Below, piece by piece: positions 1 to 7,615 of a DNA stretch of 18,137 nucleotides (positions within the stretch are counted from its first letter, which is position 1; each line of letters starts with the position of its first letter). Location of the stretch: the NCBI GenBank assembly GCA_964468435.1, contig CAYXVE010000080.1, positions 1 through 18,137 on the forward strand. Reading direction: 5' to 3'. This DNA is from JBCCTX01 sp964468435 (GTDB lineage Bacteria; Bacteroidota; Bacteroidia; J057). The notes under the pieces were generated by a model. That model was not told where the DNA came from. It worked only from the letters and a program-made list of their open reading frames with translations, and did no database searches. The translations under genes were made by a program, and so were the position numbers.

Positions 1-398
1 GATAAAATGCAGATATACCTAAAATTTTCATTCTAACACGAATAAACAAAATAATATAAAATATTAAAAAAACTACGCTCAATACCCTGTAATCAAAGTA
101 AAGTAATTTTGATTACAGCGTACTCAATATATTAAGGTCGAAAATAAACGGCACACGCTTCCTTGCCATTGAACTGAGTAATCCGTTGATTTCTACAAGT
201 ACAAATCAGGTAGTGGATTTGCAACCCAAAAGTGGCCAATTTTCTTAAGTCTCCTGGATACGAAGCCTTGAACTGATAATTTATGAGACGTGAGTGCGGG
301 GTATTACTCAGTGAAAGTCAATTATTTATCTATCAAAATAGGCTGGCAATTGCGAGATTTAGGTTTTCAAAACATTTTCAATCTCCAACAAATTACCC
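1..398. other. Gene-poor left flank
   Basis: I see no supportable coding region, tRNA or rRNA here. The left end is very A+T-rich. The only clear structure is the inverted repeat at 87-118, listed separately. The stretch 119-398 shows no recognisable attC-like site or long reading frame. It directly precedes an IS982-type transposase remnant, so part of it may be the outer end of that element, but I could not recognise its terminal repeats. Confidence 0.5.
87..118. repeat. Perfect 11-bp inverted repeat (hairpin or operator)
   Basis: CTGTAATCAAA at 87-97 is exactly complementary to TTTGATTACAG at 108-118, with a 10-base A+T-rich loop. CTCAATA occurs on both sides (78-84 and 123-129). No long T-run follows on either strand, so a strong intrinsic terminator is not obvious. 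It could be an operator, a weak bidirectional terminator or a mobile-element end. Its function is not determined. Confidence 0.5.
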
Positions 399-669
399 AT
401 GTATATTATCGATGAAATAAAGTTAATTGAAATTTTCTGTTGTGGTAGACGATTACTATCAAAATTTTGCAGCTGGGCAAACTCACCTACAAGCTCAAAC
501 GCCTCAATTAGGAAAACCCAGAAGCGGGCTTCAATCCGCTATTAATCCCAGTGAAATCATGCGTATGTTGATCTTTTACCATCTTTCGGATGTTAAATGT
601 TTCAAATACTCCTATCTACGATTGGTTCGATGGCCATTATTGACGTATTTCCCTTTATCTTCTTCCTAA
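399..669 (+). pseudogene. IS982-family transposase, 5' remnant with frameshift
   Basis: The segment reads as the N-terminus of an IS982-type DDE transposase split over two frames. ATG at 399 gives YIIDEIKLIEIFC up to about 440. One base later the reading continues in another frame as VVDDYYQNFAAG, then INPSEIMRMLIFYHLSDVKCFKYSYL. The order IEIFC-VDD-F, then LS-EIM-ILI-FH-S--FK-YYL, is the recognisable IS982 N-terminal pattern. The frame stops at 667-669 after about 80 residues, where the family has roughly 270-300, so the whole DDE catalytic core is missing. It lies convergent to the Crp/Fnr gene, with 10 bases between their ends. I am fairly sure of the family and sure that it is inactive. 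Confidence 0.7.
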
Positions 670-679
670 TGATAAATAA

Positions 680-1240
680 TCATTTCAAATCTGCCCGAAT
701 TCTGCTCAAGGAAACCTGTGTGATTCCAAGATAAGTGGCAATGTATTTCAATGGAATTTTCTGAACATAATCAGTAGTATCTAAAAGTTCTGTATATCTT
801 TCTTTAGCAGATTCAAATTGTAAACTTTCTATTCTTTTAACAGTATTGACATACTCTTTTTCAAAAAGCAATCGAAATAACCGCTCTATGTCGTGATAAT
901 GATCATAAAGTTTCAATAGCGAATCCGAGTTTATACCGATAATATGTGTTTGATCAATCGCTTGAATACCTTTTGATGTGGGTTTTCCAGTAAAAAGGCT
1001 TTCTGCTCTCACAATAAGTTCATTTTCAAAAGCAAAATGCTCAGTGATATCATTTCCATTTTTATAATAGAAAATACGGGCACAACCTTTTTTAACAAAG
1101 TAAATAGTCTTGCATCTGCTTCCGATATCTTGAATGATATCGTTTTTCGAATAGCTTTTCACATAGATTATTTGTTCTAGGGCTTCCTTTGCCTGAGGGC
1201 TGATTTTATGAATGTTATCAAAAGATGAAAATAAATTCAT
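680..1240 (-). CDS. Crp/Fnr-family transcriptional regulator
   Basis: This 186-residue protein has a cyclic-nucleotide-binding-like beta-roll (about residues 20-120, including KTIYFVKKGCARIFYYKNG and ENELIVRAESLFTG). A long dimerisation helix follows, then a short C-terminal helix-turn-helix, IPLKYIATYLGITQVSLSRIR. The form IP-KYIA-YLGIT--SLSRIR is typical of Bacteroidota Crp/Fnr proteins, which are about 190 residues and usually lack a strong cAMP-binding signature. There are no Cys residues arranged for an Fe-S cluster. It is the last gene of a three-gene minus-strand operon, starting 3 bases after the phosphorylase stop. It may control the operon or respond to a nucleoside-derived or redox signal. 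The ligand is unknown. Confidence 0.93.
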   Translation of the reverse strand: MNLFSSFDNIHKISPQAKEALEQIIYVKSYSKNDIIQDIGSRCKTIYFVKKGCARIFYYKNGNDITEHFAFENELIVRAESLFTGKPTSKGIQAIDQTHIIGINSDSLLKLYDHYHDIERLFRLLFEKEYVNTVKRIESLQFESAKERYTELLDTTDYVQKIPLKYIATYLGITQVSLSRIRADLK

Positions 1241-1243
1241 GAG

Positions 1244-2026
1244 TTACCTTATGTTCAGTTTATCAAAGGTCTTTGTTAAAAGTTCTAAGGATTCCAAGCT
1301 TCCAAAAAATTCACCTTTTTCAAAATCACCTTCTTGTTGAGCCATCGTGTTGGTGAGATGCGCAAAGCAGATAACATTTTTTTCTTTTGCTTCAGCAAAA
1401 GCGTACAAAGCTGCTGCTTCCATTTCCACACAGGTTACTTCCTGTTCTTTCATTGTATTTATCGCAGAGACTGTCTCCCTGTACGGAGCATCTGTTGTCC
1501 AACTTTTAGCCTGAAACCAATAGTCATTTTCGGCTAATCTGCCACGTAATTTTTCTGATAGGCGTGATGGTTTCTCTTTGGGCAAATAATGATAGCTAGT
1601 ACCTTCGTCTCTTACGGCTTGGGTTATCAATGCAAATCTTTGGGCGGTTTCGGGTTCGTTTATAATACCAGATGATGTAATGCTGATGAGTAATTCACAG
1701 CCCGAAACAAATAATTGTTCTGCTACTAAAACAGCGTAAGATGCACCCACTACACAAGGAATTATTCCAATCTCAACACTCCCTAAAATAAAACCGTAGA
1801 GTTTGGAATGATAGCACGACCAACATTCATTTTTCTTAGCTAAACTCTTTTCTAAAAGATAGTCAACTAAGTCCCCGTCTGGATCTAAAACGCAAATTGA
1901 AGGAACACGGCAATCTGCTATATTTTTTTGCCGTCTCGCTTCACGCAACAAATTTTCGGGTAAAAAAACCGATTGTTCTTCATAATTTTTATTTAGCAGG
2001 ATCGCTGCATAATTTTTCATTGTCAT
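1244..2026 (-). CDS. Nucleoside phosphorylase (PNP/UDP family)
   Basis: This 260-residue cytoplasmic protein belongs to the hexameric purine/uridine phosphorylase superfamily. Such enzymes cleave a nucleoside with phosphate to free base and (deoxy)ribose-1-phosphate. Supporting motifs are the active-site VEMEAAALYAFA at about residues 200-211 (the ribose-binding Met-Glu pair), ALITQAVRDEGTSYHYL in the middle, TTDAPYRET, and IGIIPCVVGASYAVLVAEQL in the first half. The length fits the uridine-phosphorylase-like branch. The substrate cannot be fixed from motifs alone. It starts 8 bases after the decarboxylase-like gene ends and is followed by the Crp/Fnr gene with a 3-base gap, so the three are probably co-transcribed. 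ATG at 2026 is followed two codons later by another ATG. Confidence 0.9.
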   Translation of the reverse strand: MTMKNYAAILLNKNYEEQSVFLPENLLREARRQKNIADCRVPSICVLDPDGDLVDYLLEKSLAKKNECWSCYHSKLYGFILGSVEIGIIPCVVGASYAVLVAEQLFVSGCELLISITSSGIINEPETAQRFALITQAVRDEGTSYHYLPKEKPSRLSEKLRGRLAENDYWFQAKSWTTDAPYRETVSAINTMKEQEVTCVEMEAAALYAFAEAKEKNVICFAHLTNTMAQQEGDFEKGEFFGSLESLELLTKTFDKLNIR

Positions 2027-2034
2027 TTTGCTAA

Positions 2035-2763
2035 TTACTTTGGAAGGTACAGCTTCATCTTTCCGATTTCCAGTACGTCTAAATGTCCCATCTGGCTTTT
2101 GTCTTTTGTAATCAAGTGCATATGTAAAAATGAGTCGTGATGCGTAAAAATGCCTTTATGCTCAGTTGAGAAAAATCCGATTATTTCAGCGTATTCATCT
2201 TCAATATCGTAATTTGTCTGTCCTTGATGTGCTTCATCGGGTGATGATACTTTTGTTCCTTCAGGTAAATTTTGAATATGAATGATCGCACTTGAAACTT
2301 GACCGATTAACTTGAAGGCAAAAGGTCTTTTAAATTCAGTTGTTTTGTCGTCAATAAATTTCTCTAAATCTTGAATTGTCTTAACGTCTGATGGCAATTC
2401 AATCTCATTCCATTCGGTTACGTTTCCATAAACAAAAAAAGGGGCGGAGATTTCAAATGTTTTTTCAACGCTCATGGTCGAGTCAGAAGTCACCTTTGAT
2501 ACGTAACTTTTTCCATTATTAATCAGCAATTCGCCTGTCAAGTAGCTTACCGGTCCAAGTCCATAAAGCCCGTTTTTGTCCGAAATTGTGTCAAGGTCAA
2601 CGCTACTTCCCAATTCGCCTTTCCACATCACGTTTTTCATTGCACCAACAATTTTAATATCGGAATAGGTTTCCATTTCTTTTGCATTATTTTGTTTCGG
2701 TGTCGAATGGCAACTTATCAGACCAATTGTCAAAAGTCCTAATGTGATTTGTTTTAATGTCAT
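2035..2763 (-). CDS. Alpha-acetolactate decarboxylase-like lipoprotein
   Basis: The 242-residue product matches the acetolactate decarboxylase fold, which converts 2-acetolactate to acetoin using Zn. Visible family motifs are GLGPVSYLTGELLI (about 68-81) and IIGFFSTEHKGIFTHHDSFLHMH. The putative metal ligands are His214, His216 and His227, with the same spacing as the ligand triad known from Bacillus-type enzymes. Unlike cytosolic family members, it begins with a hydrophobic segment ending LISC, a lipobox, so it should be a periplasm-facing lipoprotein. It is the first gene of the operon with the phosphorylase and Crp/Fnr regulator. Its start lies only 22 bases past the GTT end of the attC-like site at 2786-2940, as expected for a cassette gene. 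The extracytoplasmic substrate is uncertain. Confidence 0.88.
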   Translation of the reverse strand: MTLKQITLGLLTIGLISCHSTPKQNNAKEMETYSDIKIVGAMKNVMWKGELGSSVDLDTISDKNGLYGLGPVSYLTGELLINNGKSYVSKVTSDSTMSVEKTFEISAPFFVYGNVTEWNEIELPSDVKTIQDLEKFIDDKTTEFKRPFAFKLIGQVSSAIIHIQNLPEGTKVSSPDEAHQGQTNYDIEDEYAEIIGFFSTEHKGIFTHHDSFLHMHLITKDKSQMGHLDVLEIGKMKLYLPK

Positions 2764-2785
2764 CTGTTTGTTTTTTTTAGCTTGT

Positions 2786-2940
2786 ACCTAACAGTCAAGT
2801 ATGAGCGTAGTGCGGGTTTTCAAAGCAATTAACTACCCGCCACCACCAAAGTTTATTAACTGCAATGCCTGTTCCGATCCATCAGAAGACCTTCGATTTA
2901 CCACTTCACCCGCTATCGCTTTTATACATTGCATTGCGCT
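2786..2940 (-). repeat. attC-like site A (or mobile repeat)
   Basis: Read on the minus strand, the element opens with AGCGCAATGCAATGTATAAA and closes with ACGCTCATACTTGACTGTTAGGT. GTATAAAAGCG near the left end can pair with CGCTCATAC near the right end, giving the two-armed plan of an integron attC, and the outer GTTAGGT fits the R' core GTTRRRY. The left arm has drifted. The middle (2837-2859 and 2895-2916) is nearly identical to the site at 8136-8270, although about 22 bases at 2864-2886 are absent there. The acetolactate-decarboxylase-like gene begins just after the GTT end. The alternative is a small non-autonomous transposable repeat. Confidence 0.55.
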
Positions 2941-3054
2941 TGCTTCTCTGTTTTACCATACACCACGAGTCGTCTGCATAGCGCTCACATGGCTTTTCGG
3001 GATGGTACTTGTCCATCCAGATGTTTTCATGAGTTAGGGTTACTTATAGAGTCA

Positions 3055-3657
3055 CTATCCCATTTTTTTATTTTTTTGAAATAATGATTTTCTTCCTTGC
3101 ATCCACTTAGATTTAATCTTGTAAATGCAAAATAATGTAGCATTCAAATTATTGGTTCTATACTGAACATATTTTGTATTTAGCCCTTGAATATCTGCAA
3201 ATCCTGAAATACCAAACACCCATAAATGTCCGTGATAACCTATAAAACCTCTTGCAATTCCTTTTAAGGAACGATTAAAACTGGCTTCATTGGCATAATT
3301 CTCTACATTTTTGCTATACTGTAAACCGATTGTACCAGAAACACTTGCACTAATCTGCCAGCCTCTGTTACCTAATCCTTTCATCAAGGTATAATCGTAT
3401 CCCCATTGTCGTTTGATGGTGCCAAAGGGATGCTCCACTATTTCTTGACGCCTGCGGTACAACGCTTTTTCGAGTTTTACACGCGCTAAACTTGGAACCT
3501 CCGTAGCAACCCTATCCTCACAAAAAAGTCCTTCGGTACGAAGAAAACAAGTGAACTGCCGGAAACTTTCGCGAAAGGCTACTGTATTTTCCTCTCTGAA
3601 ATGGGCAATCGTCTTGTAGCAGGGAGTAAAGCCCTTCATTAACCCCACAAGTTCCAA
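3055..3657 (-). pseudogene. Chimeric remnant: IS1182-like transposase joined to a barrel-like C-terminus
   Basis: The open frame joins three unrelated-looking parts. Residues 1-50 (LMKGFTPCYKTIAHFREEN) are the N-terminal region of a DDE transposase of the IS1182/DUF772 type. Residues about 58-95 (RRRQEIVEHPFGTIKRQWGY) are the C-terminal signature of the same family. The roughly 200-residue catalytic middle with the DDE residues is gone. From about residue 97 the sequence (GWQISASVSGTIGLQYSKN, then GFIGYHGHLWVFGISG) alternates as in the last strands of a Bacteroidota outer-membrane barrel, perhaps DUF4421-like. I infer that an IS landed in a barrel gene and then deleted internally. The frame starts at a TTG and no functional protein is expected. 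It lies between two attC-like sites. Confidence 0.65.
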
Positions 3658-3775
3658 GCCAATCGTCTGGAATTGGTTCTAATTTTCTCTTATAAGCTCC
3701 ATTTTCAGGCGTTGTTGCTTTCCTCCTAAAAATACAACCTACTCCTCATTTTTGATAGGATTTGGGAGGGTTTTT

Positions 3776-3847
3776 GCATAAACTGACGGTGAGTATAAGA
3801 AGCGTAACCTGCCGATAGGTGGCTATGATTTCTTATACATTGTTAGC
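3776..3847 (-). repeat. attC-like site C, compact
   Basis: On the minus strand the 72-base site opens AGCTAACAATGTATAAGAA and closes TTCTTATACTCACCGTCAGTTTATGC. GTATAAGAA and TTCTTATAC are perfect 9-base complements, and an inner ACCT/AGGT can extend the stem, leaving unpaired bases as in attC folds. The left core GCTAAC contains the TAA stop codon of the Shedu-like gene. The right core GTTTATG is less canonical. The left and right arms resemble sites A and B although the middle is different, as expected of attC sites of different lengths. Confidence 0.58.
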
Positions 3848-4253
3848 TCGCGTATTCATTATTATCGTTTAGATTCTCTTCCAAATTCTTAATCGCTATA
3901 TCTAACTTTTCAATCAAATCAGAATATGTCCAAATTTCAAGATTGCTACTAAGATTATTTTTGAGGCTATTATAGTGATCCTTCCAAATAGGATCGTTTA
4001 CCTTATTGCCCAATAGTATTATACATTTTATAACATCTCCTTTTTCAACTCCTATACGTCTCAAGTCATCATCATCATCTGCCGCATTTAGAAATTTAGA
4101 CTTATATCGTAATATCTGTGGTATTGCTCGAGATAATTGCAGTGGTAAATGATATTCAACTGATGTTCCTTGTTTTGTTTCTCTTTCTTCAATTTTGAAA
4201 ATATCATCACACGGAGACTTCAACTCAATAATAACATATTCATTTCTTTCCAT
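3843..4253 (-). CDS. Shedu-like (DUF4263) nuclease fragment
   Basis: The 136-residue frame contains YVIIELKSP near its start, the E-x-K half of a PD-(D/E)xK nuclease site. It is followed by LPLQLSRAIPQILRYKSKF, VIKCIILLGN and LEIWTYSDLIEKL, in the order seen in the C-terminal nuclease domain of Shedu/DUF4263 defence proteins. Sense codons in the same frame continue upstream of ATG 4253 to 4295 and read KRFDILTRSSM. That supplies an Asp in the expected place of the first catalytic acid, but the frame meets TGA at 4296-4298 and has no good start. So this is probably the 3' part of a longer gene, cut at or near a GTTAAGC sequence. Its TAA stop lies inside the attC-like site at 3776-3847. It could be a cassette-borne domain or a dead fragment. 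Confidence 0.6.
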   Translation of the reverse strand: MERNEYVIIELKSPCDDIFKIEERETKQGTSVEYHLPLQLSRAIPQILRYKSKFLNAADDDDDLRRIGVEKGDVIKCIILLGNKVNDPIWKDHYNSLKNNLSSNLEIWTYSDLIEKLDIAIKNLEENLNDNNEYAS

Positions 4254-4285
4254 TGAAGAGCGCGTAAGGATATCAAATCTTTTGC

Positions 4286-4292
4286 GCTTAAC
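4286..4292 (-). other. Candidate cassette boundary core GTTAAGC
   Basis: GTTAAGC on the minus strand fits the R' consensus GTTRRRY. It lies where similarity to the Shedu-like domain stops, 33 bases before its ATG. With the attC-like site at 3776-3847 it would delimit a cassette of about 510 bases. No convincing partner arm is seen on the outer side, so it may be a chance match or the scar of a deletion. Confidence 0.3.
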
Positions 4293-4298
4293 AGTTCA

Positions 4299-4796
4299 TT
4301 TAATTGGGTTTCAAATGTTTTCTTGTATTATTTCCCCTCACCCAAAAACCCTTTGTCGGGCTGCGGCGCGTGGTTAAACAGCTGGCCCGGTATTCACACC
4401 GCGTGGCTATTACCAATCGGCATATCCTCGACATTAACCAGCAGAATGTTCGATTCTCTTACATAAAGTCTTTTCTTCATTCTTTCCGGCAGGCTCATAC
4501 TTGCCTTGGCCCTGCTTTGGTTATCGAGTGCAAAAAGGGCCGTTTTCAGAACTCAAAACCTACGTATCAATATGGATTTTTTCTTCTTTGCTCGTGTTTT
4601 TCTCCGTCTCGCTTGCCCGGCTATTTAAAAACCCGCTGGAGCCGCCCGCTGGAATCGCCCTGGACAGTCTGGCCGCTTTTAATTCAAACTCCATAGCATA
4701 CTTCTCACATTGCCCCAGAACCCGCTTCGTTCAACAAAGGCTGCAAATGTCGGCTGCACCAGACATTTCAGCCTTTGATATTGTATGCCGTTTTCT
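4299..4796. other. G+C-richer tract without a supportable gene
   Basis: This 500-base stretch is roughly half G+C by hand count over several lines, against about 36-40 % in the flanking genes. All minus-strand frames are interrupted. The plus-strand frames at 4304-4696 and 4501-4899 are long only because stops are scarce, and they show no domain, no signal and unlikely composition. I see no transposase motif and no tRNA. It probably derives from a different source than its neighbours, for example a degraded mobile element or an untranslated repeat. Confidence 0.5.
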
Positions 4797-5252
4797 TCAG
4801 TATGTGAAAACTGTTGGGTTTCGCATAATTTTATCCATCATTACATTTTCTTCACCGAGTATGAAATTATCGGGGAGATCCGATTTTTTAACACCGTGAA
4901 CTTGCATACAATGTGGGCAAGCAACTATTTGTCCGCCCTTGCTTGCAATAGTATCTAAAATTGATCTTATGGATTCCTCTTCGAATGAAATGGTATCAGC
5001 ACCTGTTTGCAATAGCTTTACGCCATCTACATTTAAAAATACGGTGACATTTAGACCATGATCTTGCGCCTTTTCAGCAAAGTGAAGCCCCATAGATGCA
5101 CTATGGGCATTTACGGTAGCGTCACTCGTAAGATTGATAATCAGCTCATTTGAATTTACTGTTGTTGTTTCTTGTACTGATGAAGGTTCTTCACAGGATG
5201 CAAAAAGTGAAACAACTAGAATTAAACTGACCAAATTTTTAAGATTTTTCAT
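4797..5252 (-). CDS. DsrE-family lipoprotein
   Basis: The 151-residue protein has a lipoprotein signal ending LFASC (Cys20) and then a DsrE/DsrF-like alpha/beta domain. The domain shows ELIINLTSD, SASMGLHFAEKAQDHGLNVTVFLNVDGV, and a C-terminal ACPHCMQVHGV with Cys112 and Cys115. DsrE-like proteins handle sulfur or thiol groups. This one is predicted to be anchored outside the cytoplasm, and the CPHC pair could bind a soft metal or carry persulfide. It lies 70 bases after the TonB copper receptor on the same strand. A role in copper or sulfur handling on the periplasmic side is inferred from context only. It is the last gene of the putative copper operon and abuts the gene-less G+C-richer tract. 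Confidence 0.85.
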   Translation of the reverse strand: MKNLKNLVSLILVVSLFASCEEPSSVQETTTVNSNELIINLTSDATVNAHSASMGLHFAEKAQDHGLNVTVFLNVDGVKLLQTGADTISFEEESIRSILDTIASKGGQIVACPHCMQVHGVKKSDLPDNFILGEENVMMDKIMRNPTVFTY

Positions 5253-5322
5253 TTCTAAATAAGTTTAAAATTGTAAAAAAGAGTGAAGCAAAGCAGGAAT
5301 TTTATTTCGCTCCACAAATTAA

Positions 5323-7581
5323 TCAAAATGTGAAGTTCACGTTAGCAAAAATATTTCTTCCCGGAGCAAAAATCGGATTATTAGTTCCCCTCACCGAGCG
5401 ATTAAGATGTTCATAATAGTTCTCGTCCAACAGGTTATTGACCCCTGCACTTAACGATAAGCTATTCGTAACCTGATAACCGATTTTAAGATCGACTAAG
5501 GCAAATGAAGGGGTTATGGTTTCACCAAACTCAGAAGATGTTCTTGACTGGTCAGCAACATATCGGAAGATGACTTCTGGTCTCAGTCTATCGTTGAGGT
5601 AGCTCGCATAGAGCGCATAGCGGATATCTAATGGTGCAATTTCAGGTAGTGGTTCGTCACGTTCTAAATCTTGCCCATAAGTATATGCAATGCCCAAACG
5701 GTGCGATAAACCTGCAACTAACTGCTGCTCCCAACTTATCTCAAAGCCTGTTTTGAATGCCTCCTCAATATTGATAAACTGCCTAACGCCCGGGCTACTG
5801 GGAATCCTCGGGGTAAGTGTGGTGTCAATCACCGATGAGATATAATCGTTTAGGTAGGCGGCAAACAAATCTACATTAATGACTGATTTTTCGCTAATCA
5901 ACCATTTGAAGGTTAAGTCTGCCTGATAGTTTACCTCTGGAACAAGCTGTGGATTCCCTAACATTTCGTAAGGATCCTGACCAACCGGAAAATAGTTGAT
6001 AAACCGCTCTGTCAAACTTCCACTTCGTTGTGCTCTTGCCAACCATAAGCCCGTTTGAACCTTGTTTCCAAAGTCTTTTAATATTCCCAGACTCAAATTG
6101 GGATTAACTTGGGTGATCTGAGTTTCTGGGTTGACCTGCGTAAACTCCTGAGTTGGGTCATTCACGTCAGCAGTATTAAGCTCTATCCTTCCAGAAGCGA
6201 TGTAGTCAAATGTGTTACCATTGATCTGGTATTCTGCAAAAAACCCTGTTTTACTGATTTGGCCATCTTGCCAGGCATTATCTTCTACTGTTTTTCCGGC
6301 CATCGGACCCATGAGGAACTCTCGGACTCTTGTACCTTCAGCCCCCTCTACTCTTAAGTCTGCACCAGCATAAAGTTTAGCATTTGAAAGTTTCCAAACC
6401 CCTTCAGTCCGACCTCCATAATTATAGGTAGTGGCAAAGGTTTCGGCATTTAACATTCTAGGATCTAAAGGCTTGAGCAAGTTGTTCATCAAGTGATCCA
6501 CAAACGAGCCAAAGACAGAGGTATTCCAGCTTTGCAGTTTTTTGTTTTCAAATTGTATGTCGTGTCTGGCATTGAACATCCACGTATCATCTTCCCTCAA
6601 ATCCATTGGCAAAGCCGGAAATTCGGCATCACGTGCTCTGTTATATATAGCTGATAAGCGTAACTGCTGATTGGAAGCTAACTTGATGCCCACATTTGTA
6701 CCAAAACTTCCCCTACTAAAGTCTGCCTGCACGGTTTTGTCATTTCCTGTGGTATAATCATCGCCTTGCGACCATGATGCAAAAAGGCTCACATCATACT
6801 TTTCGCCACTTAGGCCGAACTGACTTTCCCCTCTCATAAGATTGCCATTGCTTTCGTACCCAGTGGACAAACGACCGTAAAAGTCTGGTGTGCTACTGAA
6901 TCGCAATTTTGCGGGAATAAAATTGATGGTAGCACCGAAACCGGTCCCATACCGCAGCGCATGTGGGCCTTTTAGTATTTCTATACGGTCCATCATGTTA
7001 GGCGCCATTTGGCTTGTAGGAGGATCCATTCTGTTCGGACAAGCAGCGGTAGCACTTTGTGCACCATTCATCACCACATTGAGTTGATCGTATTTAAACC
7101 CTCTAAAAACAGGTTCAAAACCATAGTTACCTCCTTTTCTAATACTGTTAAAAGCAGGAATTTGATTGAGAATATTGGCAGCATCGTGTTCTAGGCGTTC
7201 TTCGTACTTGATCTTGAGTTCTCCCTCAGGTTGAACACTTTGCGGTCTAACGGCTATGATGGTCACCGGGTAAAGGTTTACCGTTACCTCTTTTTTGTAA
7301 ATCACTTTGCGTTCAATTGCCGATTTAAGCTCGCTATCCGTTAGTGACCATGAGCCATAGCTTACGTGAGAAAGGCGCATGGTTGTTCCTTCGGCATAAG
7401 AGAAACGAATGAAACCATTTTGGTCGGAAAGACCATTTTTCCCACCGTATTCGAAGGTTGCTCTTACAATGGGTAAGGCGCTTTCTACATCGAGTAATCT
7501 AATTTCTTGTTGCTCAGATTGGGCAAATAAGGTCGATGAAAGCATATAAAGGGATATCATCAAAACATTTTTGATACTCAT
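5323..7581 (-). CDS. TonB-dependent copper receptor
   Basis: This 752-residue outer-membrane receptor has a signal peptide ending in LFAQ and a short carboxypeptidase-like beta-sandwich (about 25-105), the usual N-terminal addition in Bacteroidota. A plug follows with RIEILKGPHALRYGTGFGATINF, then a 22-strand barrel ending in NVNFTF with the terminal aromatic. In the plug, ACPNRMDPPTSQMAPN (Cys181 to about 195) matches the CPNRMDPPT motif known from OprC-type copper receptors, so copper is the likely substrate. It should use TonB energy to import copper across the outer membrane. It follows the CNGKC protein after a 116-base gap holding three hairpins, and precedes a DsrE lipoprotein, suggesting one metal-related operon. 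The length is in the family range. Confidence 0.92.
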   Translation of the reverse strand: MSIKNVLMISLYMLSSTLFAQSEQQEIRLLDVESALPIVRATFEYGGKNGLSDQNGFIRFSYAEGTTMRLSHVSYGSWSLTDSELKSAIERKVIYKKEVTVNLYPVTIIAVRPQSVQPEGELKIKYEERLEHDAANILNQIPAFNSIRKGGNYGFEPVFRGFKYDQLNVVMNGAQSATAACPNRMDPPTSQMAPNMMDRIEILKGPHALRYGTGFGATINFIPAKLRFSSTPDFYGRLSTGYESNGNLMRGESQFGLSGEKYDVSLFASWSQGDDYTTGNDKTVQADFSRGSFGTNVGIKLASNQQLRLSAIYNRARDAEFPALPMDLREDDTWMFNARHDIQFENKKLQSWNTSVFGSFVDHLMNNLLKPLDPRMLNAETFATTYNYGGRTEGVWKLSNAKLYAGADLRVEGAEGTRVREFLMGPMAGKTVEDNAWQDGQISKTGFFAEYQINGNTFDYIASGRIELNTADVNDPTQEFTQVNPETQITQVNPNLSLGILKDFGNKVQTGLWLARAQRSGSLTERFINYFPVGQDPYEMLGNPQLVPEVNYQADLTFKWLISEKSVINVDLFAAYLNDYISSVIDTTLTPRIPSSPGVRQFINIEEAFKTGFEISWEQQLVAGLSHRLGIAYTYGQDLERDEPLPEIAPLDIRYALYASYLNDRLRPEVIFRYVADQSRTSSEFGETITPSFALVDLKIGYQVTNSLSLSAGVNNLLDENYYEHLNRSVRGTNNPIFAPGRNIFANVNFTF

Positions 7582-7615
7582 TTTGATTTTTTAAAAATTT
7601 GAAATAATGAATGGA

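Noticed and set aside
2801..3037. Plus-strand frame sharing the peptide PPPPKFI with the frame at 8085-8273
   Set aside because: The shared peptide results from the shared repeat (sites A and B). The frames diverge outside it and lie in non-coding, attC-like DNA.
4492..4505. GGCTCATACTTG as another attC-like right arm
   Set aside because: It is on the opposite strand, has no GTT core at the right distance and no partner arm, so it is probably a chance match.
4304..4899. Overlapping plus-strand frames of about 130 codons
   Set aside because: Composition is Cys/Phe/Ser/Arg-rich without domains, the frames overlap each other and run into the DsrE gene on the other strand. They appear open because the tract is G+C-richer.
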